Shown here in pieces: positions 8,378 to 16,642 of a stretch of 34,287 nt of DNA. The stretch is from Acidobacteriota bacterium (GTDB lineage Bacteria; Acidobacteriota; Vicinamibacteria; Vicinamibacterales; UBA2999). Location of the stretch: assembly GCA_023265015.1 (NCBI GenBank), contig JAHFUO010000022.1:1-34287 (forward strand), in the 5' to 3' direction. Below the pieces are notes generated by a model. That model worked only from the letters and a program-made list of their open reading frames with translations, was not told where the DNA came from and searched no databases. Numbering within the stretch: position 1 is the first letter of the stretch; every line of letters starts with the position of its first letter. The translations under genes were made by a program, and so were the position numbers.

Positions 8378-8435
8378 AACCACGAAGTCCACGAAAGTCT
8401 CGAAGAACACGAAAAAAGAAAGTGGTTTCGTGGTT
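8378..8435. repeat. CACGAAG-type repeat with inverted ends (family D)
   Basis: The element opens with AACCACGAA and closes with its reverse complement TTCGTGGTT. The interior carries CACGAAAGT- and CACGAAAAA-like units, so the ends could pair as a stem. It fills the space between two divergent genes. A larger version lies at 32059-32142. Confidence 0.75.
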
Positions 8436-8450
8436 GTTATCGGAGGCCGT

Positions 8451-10610
8451 ATGCCGCGAATTGTCCGCGTGGTCGGCGCTGCCCTGTGTGCGATTGCCAT
8501 TGTGCCGGCAATCGTCGCGATGAACATCGTCACGGCGGCCGATGCGCTGCAGCTGCGCGTGCTGTCGAGCCGACCCGACATGGTGACGGGCGGCGATGCG
8601 CTCGTGCGCGTCGATCTCCCGGCAGGGATGGCGGCACGCGACGTGAAGCTGACGGTCAATGGCGCTGACGCCACGGCGAAGCTGAAGGCCGATGCGAGTG
8701 GACGTTCGCTGACCGGGCTGGTCGCGGGTCTCGTGATCGGCTCGAACGCCCTTGCGGCGACCGGCAGCAACAAGGCATCGTCGAAGCTCACCGTGGTGAA
8801 TCATCCGATCACTGGACCGCTCTTTGCCGGCCCGCAGGAGCAGCCGTTCGTCTGCATGACCGACAAGTTCAAGCTGGTGGGTGGCGGCACGCTCGGCCCC
8901 GCGCTCGATGCGAACTGCTCGATCGCGACGCGCGTGGACTACGTCTACCGCTCGAAGACGGATGGAAAGCTCAAGCCGCTTGCCGATCCGAAGACTGCGC
9001 CGGCGGACGTGGAGATGGTGGAGTCATCTCGAGATTCGGGATTCGGGACTCGGGATTCGGGATCCGGGACTCGGATTCCGTTCGTCGTCCGCATCGAGAC
9101 CGGCACGATCAATCGCGGCATCTACGAGATCGCGATGTTGAACGAATACTGGAACGGCCGCCTGATCTACACCTTCGGCGGCGGCTGCGAGCCGGGTTGG
9201 TACCAACAGGGCGACTCGACCGGCGGCGTTGACGATGACGTGCAGCTGCGCATGGGCTACGCGGTCGCGTCGAACTCGCTGAACGTCCTGGGGAACGACT
9301 GTGGCAGCGTCGTCTCGGCCGAGACGATGGCGATGACCAAGGAGCACTTCATCGAGGCGTACGGCGTCCCGGCGTTCACGATCGGCTGGGGCACGTCGGG
9401 CGGCTCAACCCAGCAGCACGAGATCGCCGAGAACTATCCCGGGCTCCTCGACGGCCTGATGACCGGACGCAGCTTCGCGGACGGGCCGTTCGCGAGCAGC
9501 ACGAGCAGCGGCGAGGGACGTCTGTTCGAGCGCTACTTCGACAAGCTGGCGCGGGACAAGTACACCGACGATCAGATCGTGGCTGTCACCGGCTTCCCGC
9601 TTGCCGCGACGATGCACAATCTGTCGCGCGTACGCGCGCCGCGCTTCAACGCCACCGAAAGTTGCCCGGCCGGTCTCGCCCCGGAGCTGAAGTACGACCC
9701 GGTGAAGAACCCCAGGGGCGCGCGGTGCGACATGTGGGATCACGGCGTCAACGTCTACGGCCGCGACCCGAAGACCGGCTTTGCGCGCCGGCCGCTCGAC
9801 AACGTCGGTATTCAGTACGGGCTCGCCGCGCTCAACGCCGGCAAGATCTCGAAGGAGCAGTTCCTCGACGTCAACGAGAAGATCGGCGGCTTCGACATCG
9901 ACGGCAACATGGTGGCCGGGCGGATGGTGGCCGATCCGATCGCGGTCCGCGCCGCGTATCGCACGGGCCGGTTGAACCAGGCGCTGGGCGGGATGGGCAC
10001 TGTGCCGATCCTCGACTACCGCACGTACTACGACGACCTGCCGGGCGGCGACGTGCACATGCGCTTCCAGCAGTTCACGACCGACGCGCGACTGCTGAAG
10101 GCGACGGGCACGACGGATAACCGCGTGATGCTCACGCAGGATCGGCGTTACGGCGCTTTCGACACGAAGAGCCCGGTGCTGCGCGACGCGATCGTCCAGA
10201 TGGATCAGTGGTTGACCGCGCTCTCGAAGGACGCGTCGAACGATCCTGCGATCGTGAAGATTCGCCGCGCAAAGCCCGCGGGTTTCGTCGACGCGTGCTG
10301 GACGAAGGACGAGACGCCGCAGAAGATCGTCGAGAAGCAGCAGTACCTGGCGGGGCGCTGCAACGACATCTATCCGTCCCATTCGTTCCCGCGCGGCGTC
10401 GCGGGCGCGCCGATCACCAACGACATCATCAAATGCCAGCTCCGGCCGATCACGCCATCCGAGTACAAGGTTCCGTTCACGGCCGACGAGATGGCGCGGC
10501 TGAAGAAGGTCTTCCCGGGCGGCGTCTGCGACTGGTCGAAGCCCGGCGTCGATCAGCAGCCGCTCGCCGGCACGTGGCAGACATTCAACGCGGACCGGGG
10601 AACGAACTGA
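8451..10610 (+). CDS. Secreted DUF6351 family protein
   Basis: A 719-residue protein starting at the ATG preceded by CGGAGG five bases upstream; the frame stays open further upstream through repeats, and that extension was discarded. A signal sequence (residues 1-31, VVGAALCAIAIVPAIVAMNIVTAADA) is followed by an Ig-like region, then VVNHPITGPLFAGPQEQPFVC, characteristic of DUF6351. The segment TIGWGTSGGSTQQHEIAENYPGLLDGLMTG places Ser316 in a G-x-S-x-G setting resembling the nucleophile elbow of tannase/feruloyl-esterase hydrolases. Hydrolase activity is therefore a reasonable inference, not established. Residues ~193-210 are a repeat-derived insertion. It sits upstream of a TonB-dependent protein and a peptidase, which fits breakdown of external polymers. 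Confidence 0.8.
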   Translation: MPRIVRVVGAALCAIAIVPAIVAMNIVTAADALQLRVLSSRPDMVTGGDALVRVDLPAGMAARDVKLTVNGADATAKLKADASGRSLTGLVAGLVIGSNALAATGSNKASSKLTVVNHPITGPLFAGPQEQPFVCMTDKFKLVGGGTLGPALDANCSIATRVDYVYRSKTDGKLKPLADPKTAPADVEMVESSRDSGFGTRDSGSGTRIPFVVRIETGTINRGIYEIAMLNEYWNGRLIYTFGGGCEPGWYQQGDSTGGVDDDVQLRMGYAVASNSLNVLGNDCGSVVSAETMAMTKEHFIEAYGVPAFTIGWGTSGGSTQQHEIAENYPGLLDGLMTGRSFADGPFASSTSSGEGRLFERYFDKLARDKYTDDQIVAVTGFPLAATMHNLSRVRAPRFNATESCPAGLAPELKYDPVKNPRGARCDMWDHGVNVYGRDPKTGFARRPLDNVGIQYGLAALNAGKISKEQFLDVNEKIGGFDIDGNMVAGRMVADPIAVRAAYRTGRLNQALGGMGTVPILDYRTYYDDLPGGDVHMRFQQFTTDARLLKATGTTDNRVMLTQDRRYGAFDTKSPVLRDAIVQMDQWLTALSKDASNDPAIVKIRRAKPAGFVDACWTKDETPQKIVEKQQYLAGRCNDIYPSHSFPRGVAGAPITNDIIKCQLRPITPSEYKVPFTADEMARLKKVFPGGVCDWSKPGVDQQPLAGTWQTFNADRGTN
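9029..9077 (+). repeat. GGGATTC repeat inside a coding sequence (family C)
   Basis: Six to seven degenerate units (GATTCGG, GACTCGG, GATCCGG) lie in frame within the DUF6351 gene and are translated as a glycine/serine/arginine-rich stretch beginning SRDSGFG. The flanking protein sequence (EMVES and PFVVRIETG) reads smoothly if this stretch is removed. Confidence 0.85.
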
Positions 10611-10683
10611 ATGCCTGAGAACGTCAGGGCCACGGCCGGCCGATAGTGGCTTCAAAAGGACTCGTGTATCCTGTTTCACCTCA

Positions 10684-10705
10684 GCCGGGTCCAAAAGGAC
10701 CCGGC
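10684..10705 (-). repeat. REP-like palindrome, reverse orientation
   Basis: A perfect 9-bp stem GCCGGGTCC / GGACCCGGC with loop AAAA. Read on the minus strand it is headed by GGAG and has the loop TTTT. It faces the partner palindrome at 10715 head to head, with nine bases between the stems. Confidence 0.75.
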
Positions 10706-10714
10706 CTCCCCAGC

Positions 10715-10740
10715 GTAGGGCGGGTCCTTTCGGACCCGCC
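10715..10740 (+). repeat. REP-like palindrome headed by GTAG
   Basis: GTAG is followed by a perfect 9-bp stem GGCGGGTCC / GGACCCGCC with loop TTTC. With the inverted partner upstream it forms a two-hairpin unit between the DUF6351 and TonB-dependent genes. The TTTTTT at 10750-10755 lies nine bases downstream, so it could also weaken read-through. Confidence 0.75.
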
Positions 10741-10765
10741 AAGCTTCATTTTTTAGGAGGAATCG

Positions 10766-13678
10766 ATGCGGCGGATCGCTTCTCTTGTTCGCCCGCGGAT
10801 CGCGCTGTTTGTGGCCATGATGGTGGTCTTCGCGCTCGCGCGCGTGGCCCCCTTGTCGGCGCAGGCGACCAGCGGCGCCATCACCGGCACCATCTCCGAC
10901 ACCCAGGGCGGCGTGCTGCCCGGTGTGACGCTGACCGTGACCAATTCGGACAACGGCACGAGCCGTACGACCGTTACCGAAGGGGACGGCAGGTACCGCT
11001 TTGCCGGCCTCCAGCCCGGCCGCTACGACATCCGCGCCGAGCTTCAGGGCTTCGCGACCGTCGATGTGAAGAACATCGTTCTCACCATCGGCGGCGAATA
11101 CCCGAAGGACATCTCGATGGGTGTGCAGACGCTGCAGGAGTCTGTGACCGTCACCGGCGAAGCGCCGGTCGTCGAGACGACGAAGACCGAGGTCGGCGGC
11201 GTCGTGACGCAGGAGCAGATCTCGATCCTGCCTGTCCAGGACCGGTCGGTGGTGAACCTCGCCCTGCTGATGCCCGCGACAGGTCAGGACACCGCGCGCG
11301 TCAAGCGGCCGAACGCGTCGATTGGCGCGGCGATAGGCACGGCGTCCACCAACCACCTGGTAGACGGGGTGCCGAACGTGACCGCGAAGACCGCCGAGCC
11401 GCGCAGCGACATCCCGCAGGCCGCGGTTCGCGAGTTCGCCGTCCATACGACCCAGCAGCCCGCGCAGTACGGCTGGCGGCCGGGCGGCACGATGTCCGTC
11501 GTGACCAAGAGCGGGACGAATGCATTCACGGGCGAGGGGTTCGAGTTCTTCCGCAACCAGAAGATGAACCGCCTCGACAAGTTCGCGCAGGCTGCGGTGA
11601 ACGCCGGCCAGGGCGAGAAGCCGAAGTACAGCCGCGATCAGTTCGGCGGCGCGCTCGGCGGCCCGATCATCAAGAACCGCCTCCACTTCTTCGGCACCTT
11701 CGAGCACACCGAGGAGCGCGCGTTCTTCACGGTCGCTGCGCCCGCGCAGTTCTACTCCACATTCAATGGCAGCTACCGGGGTGGCTTCTCGCAGAACCTG
11801 GAGTTCATCCGCGGTGACTTCCAGCTCTCGAGCAACCAGAACATCATGTACCGCTACCTGAACGAGCACACCCTGTTCTTCTGCAACGGGTGCGGCGCGA
11901 CGGCGTCCAACTTCAGCGCCGGCGACGAGTTCATCCCGCGGTACACCAACGCCGGCTCGCACACCTGGGTCGTCAACAACCACATGGTGAACGAGGTCAA
12001 CTGGCAGTGGGCACGCCAGACCGATACCACCGGACTGAGCAAGGACTACACCCCGGCGGCGTGCAATCAGAAGCAGACGATCCTGGGCGGAGACACGCTG
12101 GGATGCACGCGGTACGTGTTCCCGAGCTTCTCCTGGGGGTACGCCCAGTGCCTCCCGCCGTGCTTGCAGAACCCCGGCACGACGACGCCGTTCAAGGACA
12201 TCTACGAGGCCCTCTCGATCAGCATGGGCAACCACAACTGGAAGGTCGGCGGCGCGTACAGCAACTACAAGACGCACGAAAATGCGGCGCCGAATCCGCT
12301 CGGCACCTGGACGTTCAGCGTCGATCAGTACTTCAACCCGAGCGATCCGAACTTTGATGTCAAGAAGCTGACCGGCGCCCGTCAGTACACGCAGACATGG
12401 CCGGTGGTGTTCCGCGACATTCCGGATCACCTCTACACCGGGTACGTCCAGGACGAGTGGAAAGCCAGGCCGGGCGTCACGTTCAACCTCGGCGTGCGGC
12501 TCGACTACCAGACGCTGGCGTGGGATGAGAAGGTCGATATGGGCCGCTATCCTCGCAAGCTCCCGTACGTCGATTTCGCGAGCCGCGGCGGGCATCCGCT
12601 GTGGCAGCCGCGGCTCGGTGTCGCCTGGGATCTGCTCGGCAACGGCAAATCGGTGGCGCGCGGCGGGTTCGGCACGGCCTACCAGGTGTTCTTCAACGGC
12701 AACCAGAGCAACGAGCTGGTCGCGCTGCTGCAGAACAACGTGAACATCACGAACCCGTCGTATCCCGATCCGTTCGGCGGGCGCGACCCGGTCACGTTCG
12801 TGTCGACGGCGCCGCCGAACATCGGCATCATGTCGAACGACATCAAGAATGCGCCGGTTGCGACGAGCAGCGCCGGCTTCTCACAGCAGCTCATGGCGGA
12901 TACGGCCATCAACCTGGACGGTATCGTCCAGCGCACGGCGAACCTGCCGGCGACGTACAACGTGAACCAGCCCGTCACCCCAACCGGCTCGCGCCCGCTG
13001 CCCGAGTGGGGCCAGATCACGATGGTGAAGACGATCGGCACGTACGACTACAAGGCGTTGCTTGTTCGTCTCGAGAAGCGGCTGTCGCACCACTATCAGT
13101 ACCAGGTGGCCTACACGCTGGCGAAGCAGGACACCAACTTCCCGATCACCGACGCATACGTGCGGACGCAGGATCAGGGGCCGGCTGGCAACGATCGGCG
13201 GCATGCGCTCGTCGTCAGCGGCGGCATCCAGCTGCCGCAGGATGTTGTCGCCGGCGTCATCTTCAGCTACCGGTCGACGACGCCGTTCACGCCGTCGGCG
13301 GGCATCGATCTGAACAATGACGGCTCGACCAACGACCTGGTGCCCGGCACGTACAGGAGCATCGGCAATCGCGACAACGCGGCGATGCTTGCGGCCGTCA
13401 ACGCGTATAGGGCCTCGAGGAATCAAGGACCGATTCCGGCCTCGCAGATCGACACGAGCGCCCTGAGCAGGACGGACGTGCGCGTCACCAAGGGATTCAG
13501 CCTTGGCAGCACGCGGAAGATCGAGCTGGTCGGGCAGGTGTTCAACCTGTTCGGCCAGGACAACCTGGGTGGCATTGGCGCGGGCTGGGTGACCAACGCC
13601 ACGTCCAACTCGTTCGGACAGATTCTCAGCTCGCAGCCGCGGCAGCAGGGCGAGATCGCTATCAGGTACATCTGGTAG
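10766..13678 (+). CDS. Oar-like TonB-dependent outer-membrane protein with carboxypeptidase-regulatory domain
   Basis: A 970-residue outer-membrane protein. A signal peptide ends near PLSAQA (residue ~33). Residues ~36-115 form a carboxypeptidase-regulatory-like (Ig/CnaB-like) domain (GAITGTISDTQGGVLPGVTL, GRYRFAGLQPGRYDI). A plug region follows (EAPVVETTKTEVGGVV to ~230, with GGTMSVVTKSGTNAFTGEGF), and then a long beta-barrel. The end (FNLFGQDN to EIAIRYIW) is typical of barrels finishing on an aromatic residue. Such Oar-like proteins are abundant in Acidobacteria and probably import large ligands or anchor surface material; the ligand is unknown. A strong TAGGAGG site precedes the ATG. The gene is followed by repeats and a terminator hairpin, so it is probably transcribed alone. 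Confidence 0.9.
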   Translation: MRRIASLVRPRIALFVAMMVVFALARVAPLSAQATSGAITGTISDTQGGVLPGVTLTVTNSDNGTSRTTVTEGDGRYRFAGLQPGRYDIRAELQGFATVDVKNIVLTIGGEYPKDISMGVQTLQESVTVTGEAPVVETTKTEVGGVVTQEQISILPVQDRSVVNLALLMPATGQDTARVKRPNASIGAAIGTASTNHLVDGVPNVTAKTAEPRSDIPQAAVREFAVHTTQQPAQYGWRPGGTMSVVTKSGTNAFTGEGFEFFRNQKMNRLDKFAQAAVNAGQGEKPKYSRDQFGGALGGPIIKNRLHFFGTFEHTEERAFFTVAAPAQFYSTFNGSYRGGFSQNLEFIRGDFQLSSNQNIMYRYLNEHTLFFCNGCGATASNFSAGDEFIPRYTNAGSHTWVVNNHMVNEVNWQWARQTDTTGLSKDYTPAACNQKQTILGGDTLGCTRYVFPSFSWGYAQCLPPCLQNPGTTTPFKDIYEALSISMGNHNWKVGGAYSNYKTHENAAPNPLGTWTFSVDQYFNPSDPNFDVKKLTGARQYTQTWPVVFRDIPDHLYTGYVQDEWKARPGVTFNLGVRLDYQTLAWDEKVDMGRYPRKLPYVDFASRGGHPLWQPRLGVAWDLLGNGKSVARGGFGTAYQVFFNGNQSNELVALLQNNVNITNPSYPDPFGGRDPVTFVSTAPPNIGIMSNDIKNAPVATSSAGFSQQLMADTAINLDGIVQRTANLPATYNVNQPVTPTGSRPLPEWGQITMVKTIGTYDYKALLVRLEKRLSHHYQYQVAYTLAKQDTNFPITDAYVRTQDQGPAGNDRRHALVVSGGIQLPQDVVAGVIFSYRSTTPFTPSAGIDLNNDGSTNDLVPGTYRSIGNRDNAAMLAAVNAYRASRNQGPIPASQIDTSALSRTDVRVTKGFSLGSTRKIELVGQVFNLFGQDNLGGIGAGWVTNATSNSFGQILSSQPRQQGEIAIRYIW

Positions 13679-13745
13679 GGATTAGGGATTAGTTAGGGAT
13701 TAGGGATTAGGGATTAGGGATTCGGGATTAGGGATTCGGGATTCG
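13676..13745. repeat. GGGATTA/GGGATTC heptamer array (family C)
   Basis: About nine tandem heptamers, with the unit shifting from GGGATTA to GGGATTC along the array and one partial unit (GTTA) near the start. It begins at the stop codon of the TonB-dependent gene and runs to the terminator hairpin. Confidence 0.9.
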
Positions 13746-13775
13746 TGGCCCGGCGACTCACACGTCGCCGGGCCA
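13746..13775 (+). terminator. Hairpin terminator after the TonB-dependent gene
   Basis: A 12-bp perfect stem (TGGCCCGGCGAC / GTCGCCGGGCCA) with a six-base loop TCACAC, followed by the T-rich TTGTGTTCTT. It ends only 25 bases before the next start codon, so the peptidase gene may depend on read-through or on a promoter within the repeats. Confidence 0.75.
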
Positions 13776-13799
13776 TTGTGTTCTTGAGCGGAGAGTTCG

Positions 13800-15926
13800 A
13801 TGAGGAAGAAGCTTGGTGTGGCGCTCATCGCGATCGCGTTGCTGTCGCTGACGCTCGTCGCGCAGCAGCTCACGTATCCCGACACGGCGCGCGGCAACCA
13901 GGTGGACACCTACTTCGGCGAGCGCGTCGCAGATCCGTACCGGTGGCTCGAGGACGATAACGCGCCGGACACGACGAAGTGGGTCGAAGCCGAGAACGCG
14001 GTGACGTTCCGCTATCTCGACGCCATCCCGTATCGCCCGGGTGTCAAGCGCCGGATCGAGCAGCTGTTCAACTATCCGCGGTACGGCGCCCCGTTCCGCA
14101 ACGGCGAGCATTTCTTCTTCAGCAGGAACGACGGGCTGCAGAACCAGAGCGTGTACTACATGCAGAAGGGGCTCGACGGACCTCCCGAGGTGCTGATCGA
14201 TCCCAACAGGTTCGCCGTTGACGGCACGTCGCAGCTCGCGGCATTCAAGCTGTCGAAAGACGGGAAGTATCTGGCCTATGGGATCTCTCAGGGCGGCTCG
14301 GACTGGCGGGAGATCCACGTGATGGACGTGGCGTCGCGGAAGACGCTCCCCGACGTGCTCACGTGGGTGAAGGTGTCGGACATCGCATGGCAGGGCAACG
14401 GCTTCTACTACAGCCGCTATGACGCGCCAAAGCAGGGAGAGGAGCTGACCTCGTCGAACGACGATCACAAGGTGTTCTATCACCGCATCGGCTCCGCGCA
14501 GGCGCAGGACGAGCTGATGTACGAGGACAAGGCGAACCCGCAGCGGTTCCATGTCGCGTACACGACGGAGGACGAGCGGTTCACGATCCTCGAGATTTCC
14601 GATCGTGGAAAGGGCAAGAAGGGCAACGCGCTGTTCTTCCGCGATGCGACGAAGTCCGGTCGGGGCTGGCGCGCGCTCATTCCCGATATCGGAGACGACG
14701 AGTTCGCCGTCATCGACAACCGCGGCGACAAGCTGCTGGTGCGGACCAATCACGGCGCGTCGAACTGGAAGGCTGTCGTGATCGACTCGAAGAATCCCGC
14801 GGAGAAGGGCTGGGTCGAGTTCCTTCCCGAGAAACCGGAGCCGCTCGAAGACGTCAGCAGCGCGGGCGGGAGGATCTTCGCCAGCTATCTGAAGGATGTC
14901 GCCTCGCGCGCGTACGTCTACGACTGGACCGGCCGGCTCGAGAACGAGATCGCGCTCCCGGGGCCGGGATCGGTCGGCGGCTTTGGCGGCAGGCGCGACG
15001 ACACGTTTGTCTTCTACACGTTCGTGTCGTTCGGCGTCCCGCCGTCAATCTACAAGTACGACATCCGGACGCGTACCTCCACGCTCTTTCGCCAACCGGA
15101 GATTCCCGGCTTCAGGGCCGGCGACTTCGAGACGAAGCAGTTGTTCTACACGAGCAAGGACGGCACGCGCGTCCCGATGTTTGTCGTCCACCGGAAGGGC
15201 CTGAGGCTGGATGGCAGCAACCCGACGCTGCTCTACGGGTACGGCGGATTCAACGTCACGACAGCACCCGGTTTCAGCTCCACGCGGCTGGCGCTGCTGG
15301 AGCAGGGTGTGGTGTATGCGTCGGCAAACATCAGGGGCGGCGGCGAGTACGGCGAGAAATGGCACGACGCCGGGACGAAGTTGAAGAAGCAGAACGTCTT
15401 CGATGACTTCATCGCCGCGGCGGAGTACCTGATCGACCAGAAGTACACCTCACCGCAGCGCCTGGCGATCCAGGGGGCGTCGAACGGCGGACTGCTCGTC
15501 GGCGCCGTCGCCAACCAGCGCCCCGACCTCGTGAAGGTCGTGATCCAGCAGGCGGGCGTCATGGACATGCTGCGGTTCCAGAAGTTCACGATCGGGTGGA
15601 ACTGGGTGCCCGATTACGGCTCGAGCGACAACGAGGCGGAGTTCAGAGCGCTTCGCGCGTATTCGCCGATCCACAACATCAAGGGCGGTGTTGCGTATCC
15701 GGCAACGCTCATCACCACCGCCGATCACGATGACCGTGTCGTCCCGGCGCATTCGTTCAAGTACACCGCCGCGCTCCAGCATGCGCAGGGCGGCACGAAC
15801 CCGGTGCTGATCCGCGTCGATACCAATTCCGGTCACGGCGCGAGCAGCACCACGAAGGCGATCGAGCAGGCGGCGGACATCTACTCGTTCATCTTCAAGA
15901 ACCTGGGCGTCGACCCGAAGTACTAA
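13800..15926 (+). CDS. Prolyl oligopeptidase family serine peptidase (S9A)
   Basis: A 708-residue protein with a signal peptide (MRKKLGVALIAIALLSLTLVAQQ). The N-terminal part has YPDTARGNQVDTYFGERVADPYRWLEDD and a beta-propeller. The C-terminal alpha/beta hydrolase domain holds the catalytic serine in GASNGG (Ser561), the aspartate region DHDDRVVP (Asp645 likely) and the histidine in SGHGAS (His679). All three S9A catalytic positions are present at the usual length. It should cleave short peptides after proline or related residues, outside the cytoplasm. GGAGAG lies about five bases before the ATG. Following a TonB-dependent protein, it fits peptide scavenging, but the link is positional. Confidence 0.93.
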   Translation: MRKKLGVALIAIALLSLTLVAQQLTYPDTARGNQVDTYFGERVADPYRWLEDDNAPDTTKWVEAENAVTFRYLDAIPYRPGVKRRIEQLFNYPRYGAPFRNGEHFFFSRNDGLQNQSVYYMQKGLDGPPEVLIDPNRFAVDGTSQLAAFKLSKDGKYLAYGISQGGSDWREIHVMDVASRKTLPDVLTWVKVSDIAWQGNGFYYSRYDAPKQGEELTSSNDDHKVFYHRIGSAQAQDELMYEDKANPQRFHVAYTTEDERFTILEISDRGKGKKGNALFFRDATKSGRGWRALIPDIGDDEFAVIDNRGDKLLVRTNHGASNWKAVVIDSKNPAEKGWVEFLPEKPEPLEDVSSAGGRIFASYLKDVASRAYVYDWTGRLENEIALPGPGSVGGFGGRRDDTFVFYTFVSFGVPPSIYKYDIRTRTSTLFRQPEIPGFRAGDFETKQLFYTSKDGTRVPMFVVHRKGLRLDGSNPTLLYGYGGFNVTTAPGFSSTRLALLEQGVVYASANIRGGGEYGEKWHDAGTKLKKQNVFDDFIAAAEYLIDQKYTSPQRLAIQGASNGGLLVGAVANQRPDLVKVVIQQAGVMDMLRFQKFTIGWNWVPDYGSSDNEAEFRALRAYSPIHNIKGGVAYPATLITTADHDDRVVPAHSFKYTAALQHAQGGTNPVLIRVDTNSGHGASSTTKAIEQAADIYSFIFKNLGVDPKY

Positions 15927-15930
15927 TCAA

Positions 15931-16083
15931 TCCCGGAACTCACTTGGGTTGACAATCCGCAACGGGACTCGCACCCCACCGCGCAAGCGTGCGCGGTGGG
16001 GGCCCCGCCTGCAGCTTCGATCCGAGCGTCTGCGTGGCCGGGTCGGGCCCCGTTGCGCCTTGTCAACCCAAGTGAGCTCCGGG
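15931..16083. repeat. ~150-bp imperfect inverted-repeat element with an inner hairpin
   Basis: The left arm (about 15932-15968) and right arm (about 16043-16083) are near-perfect reverse complements over roughly 36 bases. Both share the core CACTTGGGTTGACAA or its complement, with only a few mismatches. Between them lies another stem (CCCCACCGCGC / GCGCGGTGGGG, 15974-16002). No gene fits inside. It follows the peptidase stop by five bases, so it could be a miniature mobile element, a structured RNA or a strong terminator. No clear target-site duplication was seen. Confidence 0.75.
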
Positions 16084-16127
16084 CGTAGTTGAGCAGGCCA
16101 CCGAGACGCTGGCGGCGGTGAATCCCG

Positions 16128-16191
16128 TCGGACGCACCGTCGCACCCTCGCACGATTCGCACCCTCGCACGGCGCTATTGCAGTCTGTCCG
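16128..16191. repeat. 64-bp near-copy of the region at 26217-26280
   Basis: Aligned base by base, this segment matches 26217-26280 with three mismatches. It contains family A repeats and then CTATTGCAG, which at 26264 is the stop codon and last codons of the lytic transglycosylase gene on the minus strand. Here the rest of that gene is missing, so this may be the remnant of a duplicated 3' end. Confidence 0.8.
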
Positions 16192-16231
16192 CCGAGCGCA
16201 CTTCCTCAGTCAGAAGCCCCACAAGTCTGTA

Positions 16232-16260
16232 GACGAAATATTTTTCAACACAATTTCGTC
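16232..16260. promoter_or_regulatory. Inverted repeat GACGAAAT-N13-ATTTCGTC, possible operator
   Basis: A perfect 8-bp inverted repeat with an AT-rich 13-base spacer, in the most AT-rich stretch of the gap before the nitrate operon. It lies 383 bases upstream of the operon start. It may be a regulator site or a hairpin. No matching -35/-10 pair could be placed with confidence. Confidence 0.4.
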
Positions 16261-16642
16261 TTGGGATCAGCACCGTCCGCGCTCTCCAGGCGCCTCAGAA
16301 CGTCACATCGTGATGCTGTGTGCCGGCGCGACGGTCGTCGAGAGTGCTTTCGCGACGTTTGAGCCCCAAGTGACCCCGTAATCAGATCCAGGATTGTCGC
16401 GTTGGCGATCGTGCCGACACGATTGTCGCCGCTCGTCGACTTGCTCGCCGCGCGTGCGATCTGTATCCTCGAGATGGTGATGGTGCGCTCGCTTCCCTGC
16501 CGCAGCGAGCGCGATCGAGCCGTCACCGCACGTCCGGGCACTTCGTCGTGTCCACCTCCTGATTCAGTAGCGCTCCAAGACGAGCCGAACGTCCCGCCAC
16601 GAGTACGGCGGGCTCGTACCTCTGTTTCGTTGGGAGTGCTCG
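16261..16642. other. Long leader region of the nitrate operon, no convincing gene
   Basis: Short open frames occur on both strands (16402-16677 +, 16245-16541 -), but neither looks like a known protein. Two hairpins are readable: GCGCTCGCT / AGCGAGCGC (16485-16512) and CCCGCC / GGCGGG (16593-16612). A GGGAG site precedes the operon ATG at 16643. A leader of this size would be expected if the ANTAR protein encoded downstream acts here, but I could not recognise the canonical pair of six-base-loop hairpins by eye. Confidence 0.45.

Noticed and set aside
8187-8450. N-terminal extension of the DUF6351 frame
   Set aside because: It runs antisense through the TAXI gene and the family D repeat. The ATG at 8451 has a good ribosome-binding site and a signal peptide.
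10676-12595. Long open frame on the minus strand
   Set aside because: It is antisense to the TonB-dependent protein, has arginine-rich, low-complexity composition and no family resemblance.
13676-13745. Telomere-like TTAGGGA array
   Set aside because: The unit is seven bases, drifts to GGGATTC and lies between two chromosomal genes, so it is an internal short tandem repeat.
16261-16642. Sigma-54 promoter for the nitrate operon
   Set aside because: No TGGCAC-N5-TTGCW match was found by eye; partial GG/GC pairs are expected by chance at this GC content.
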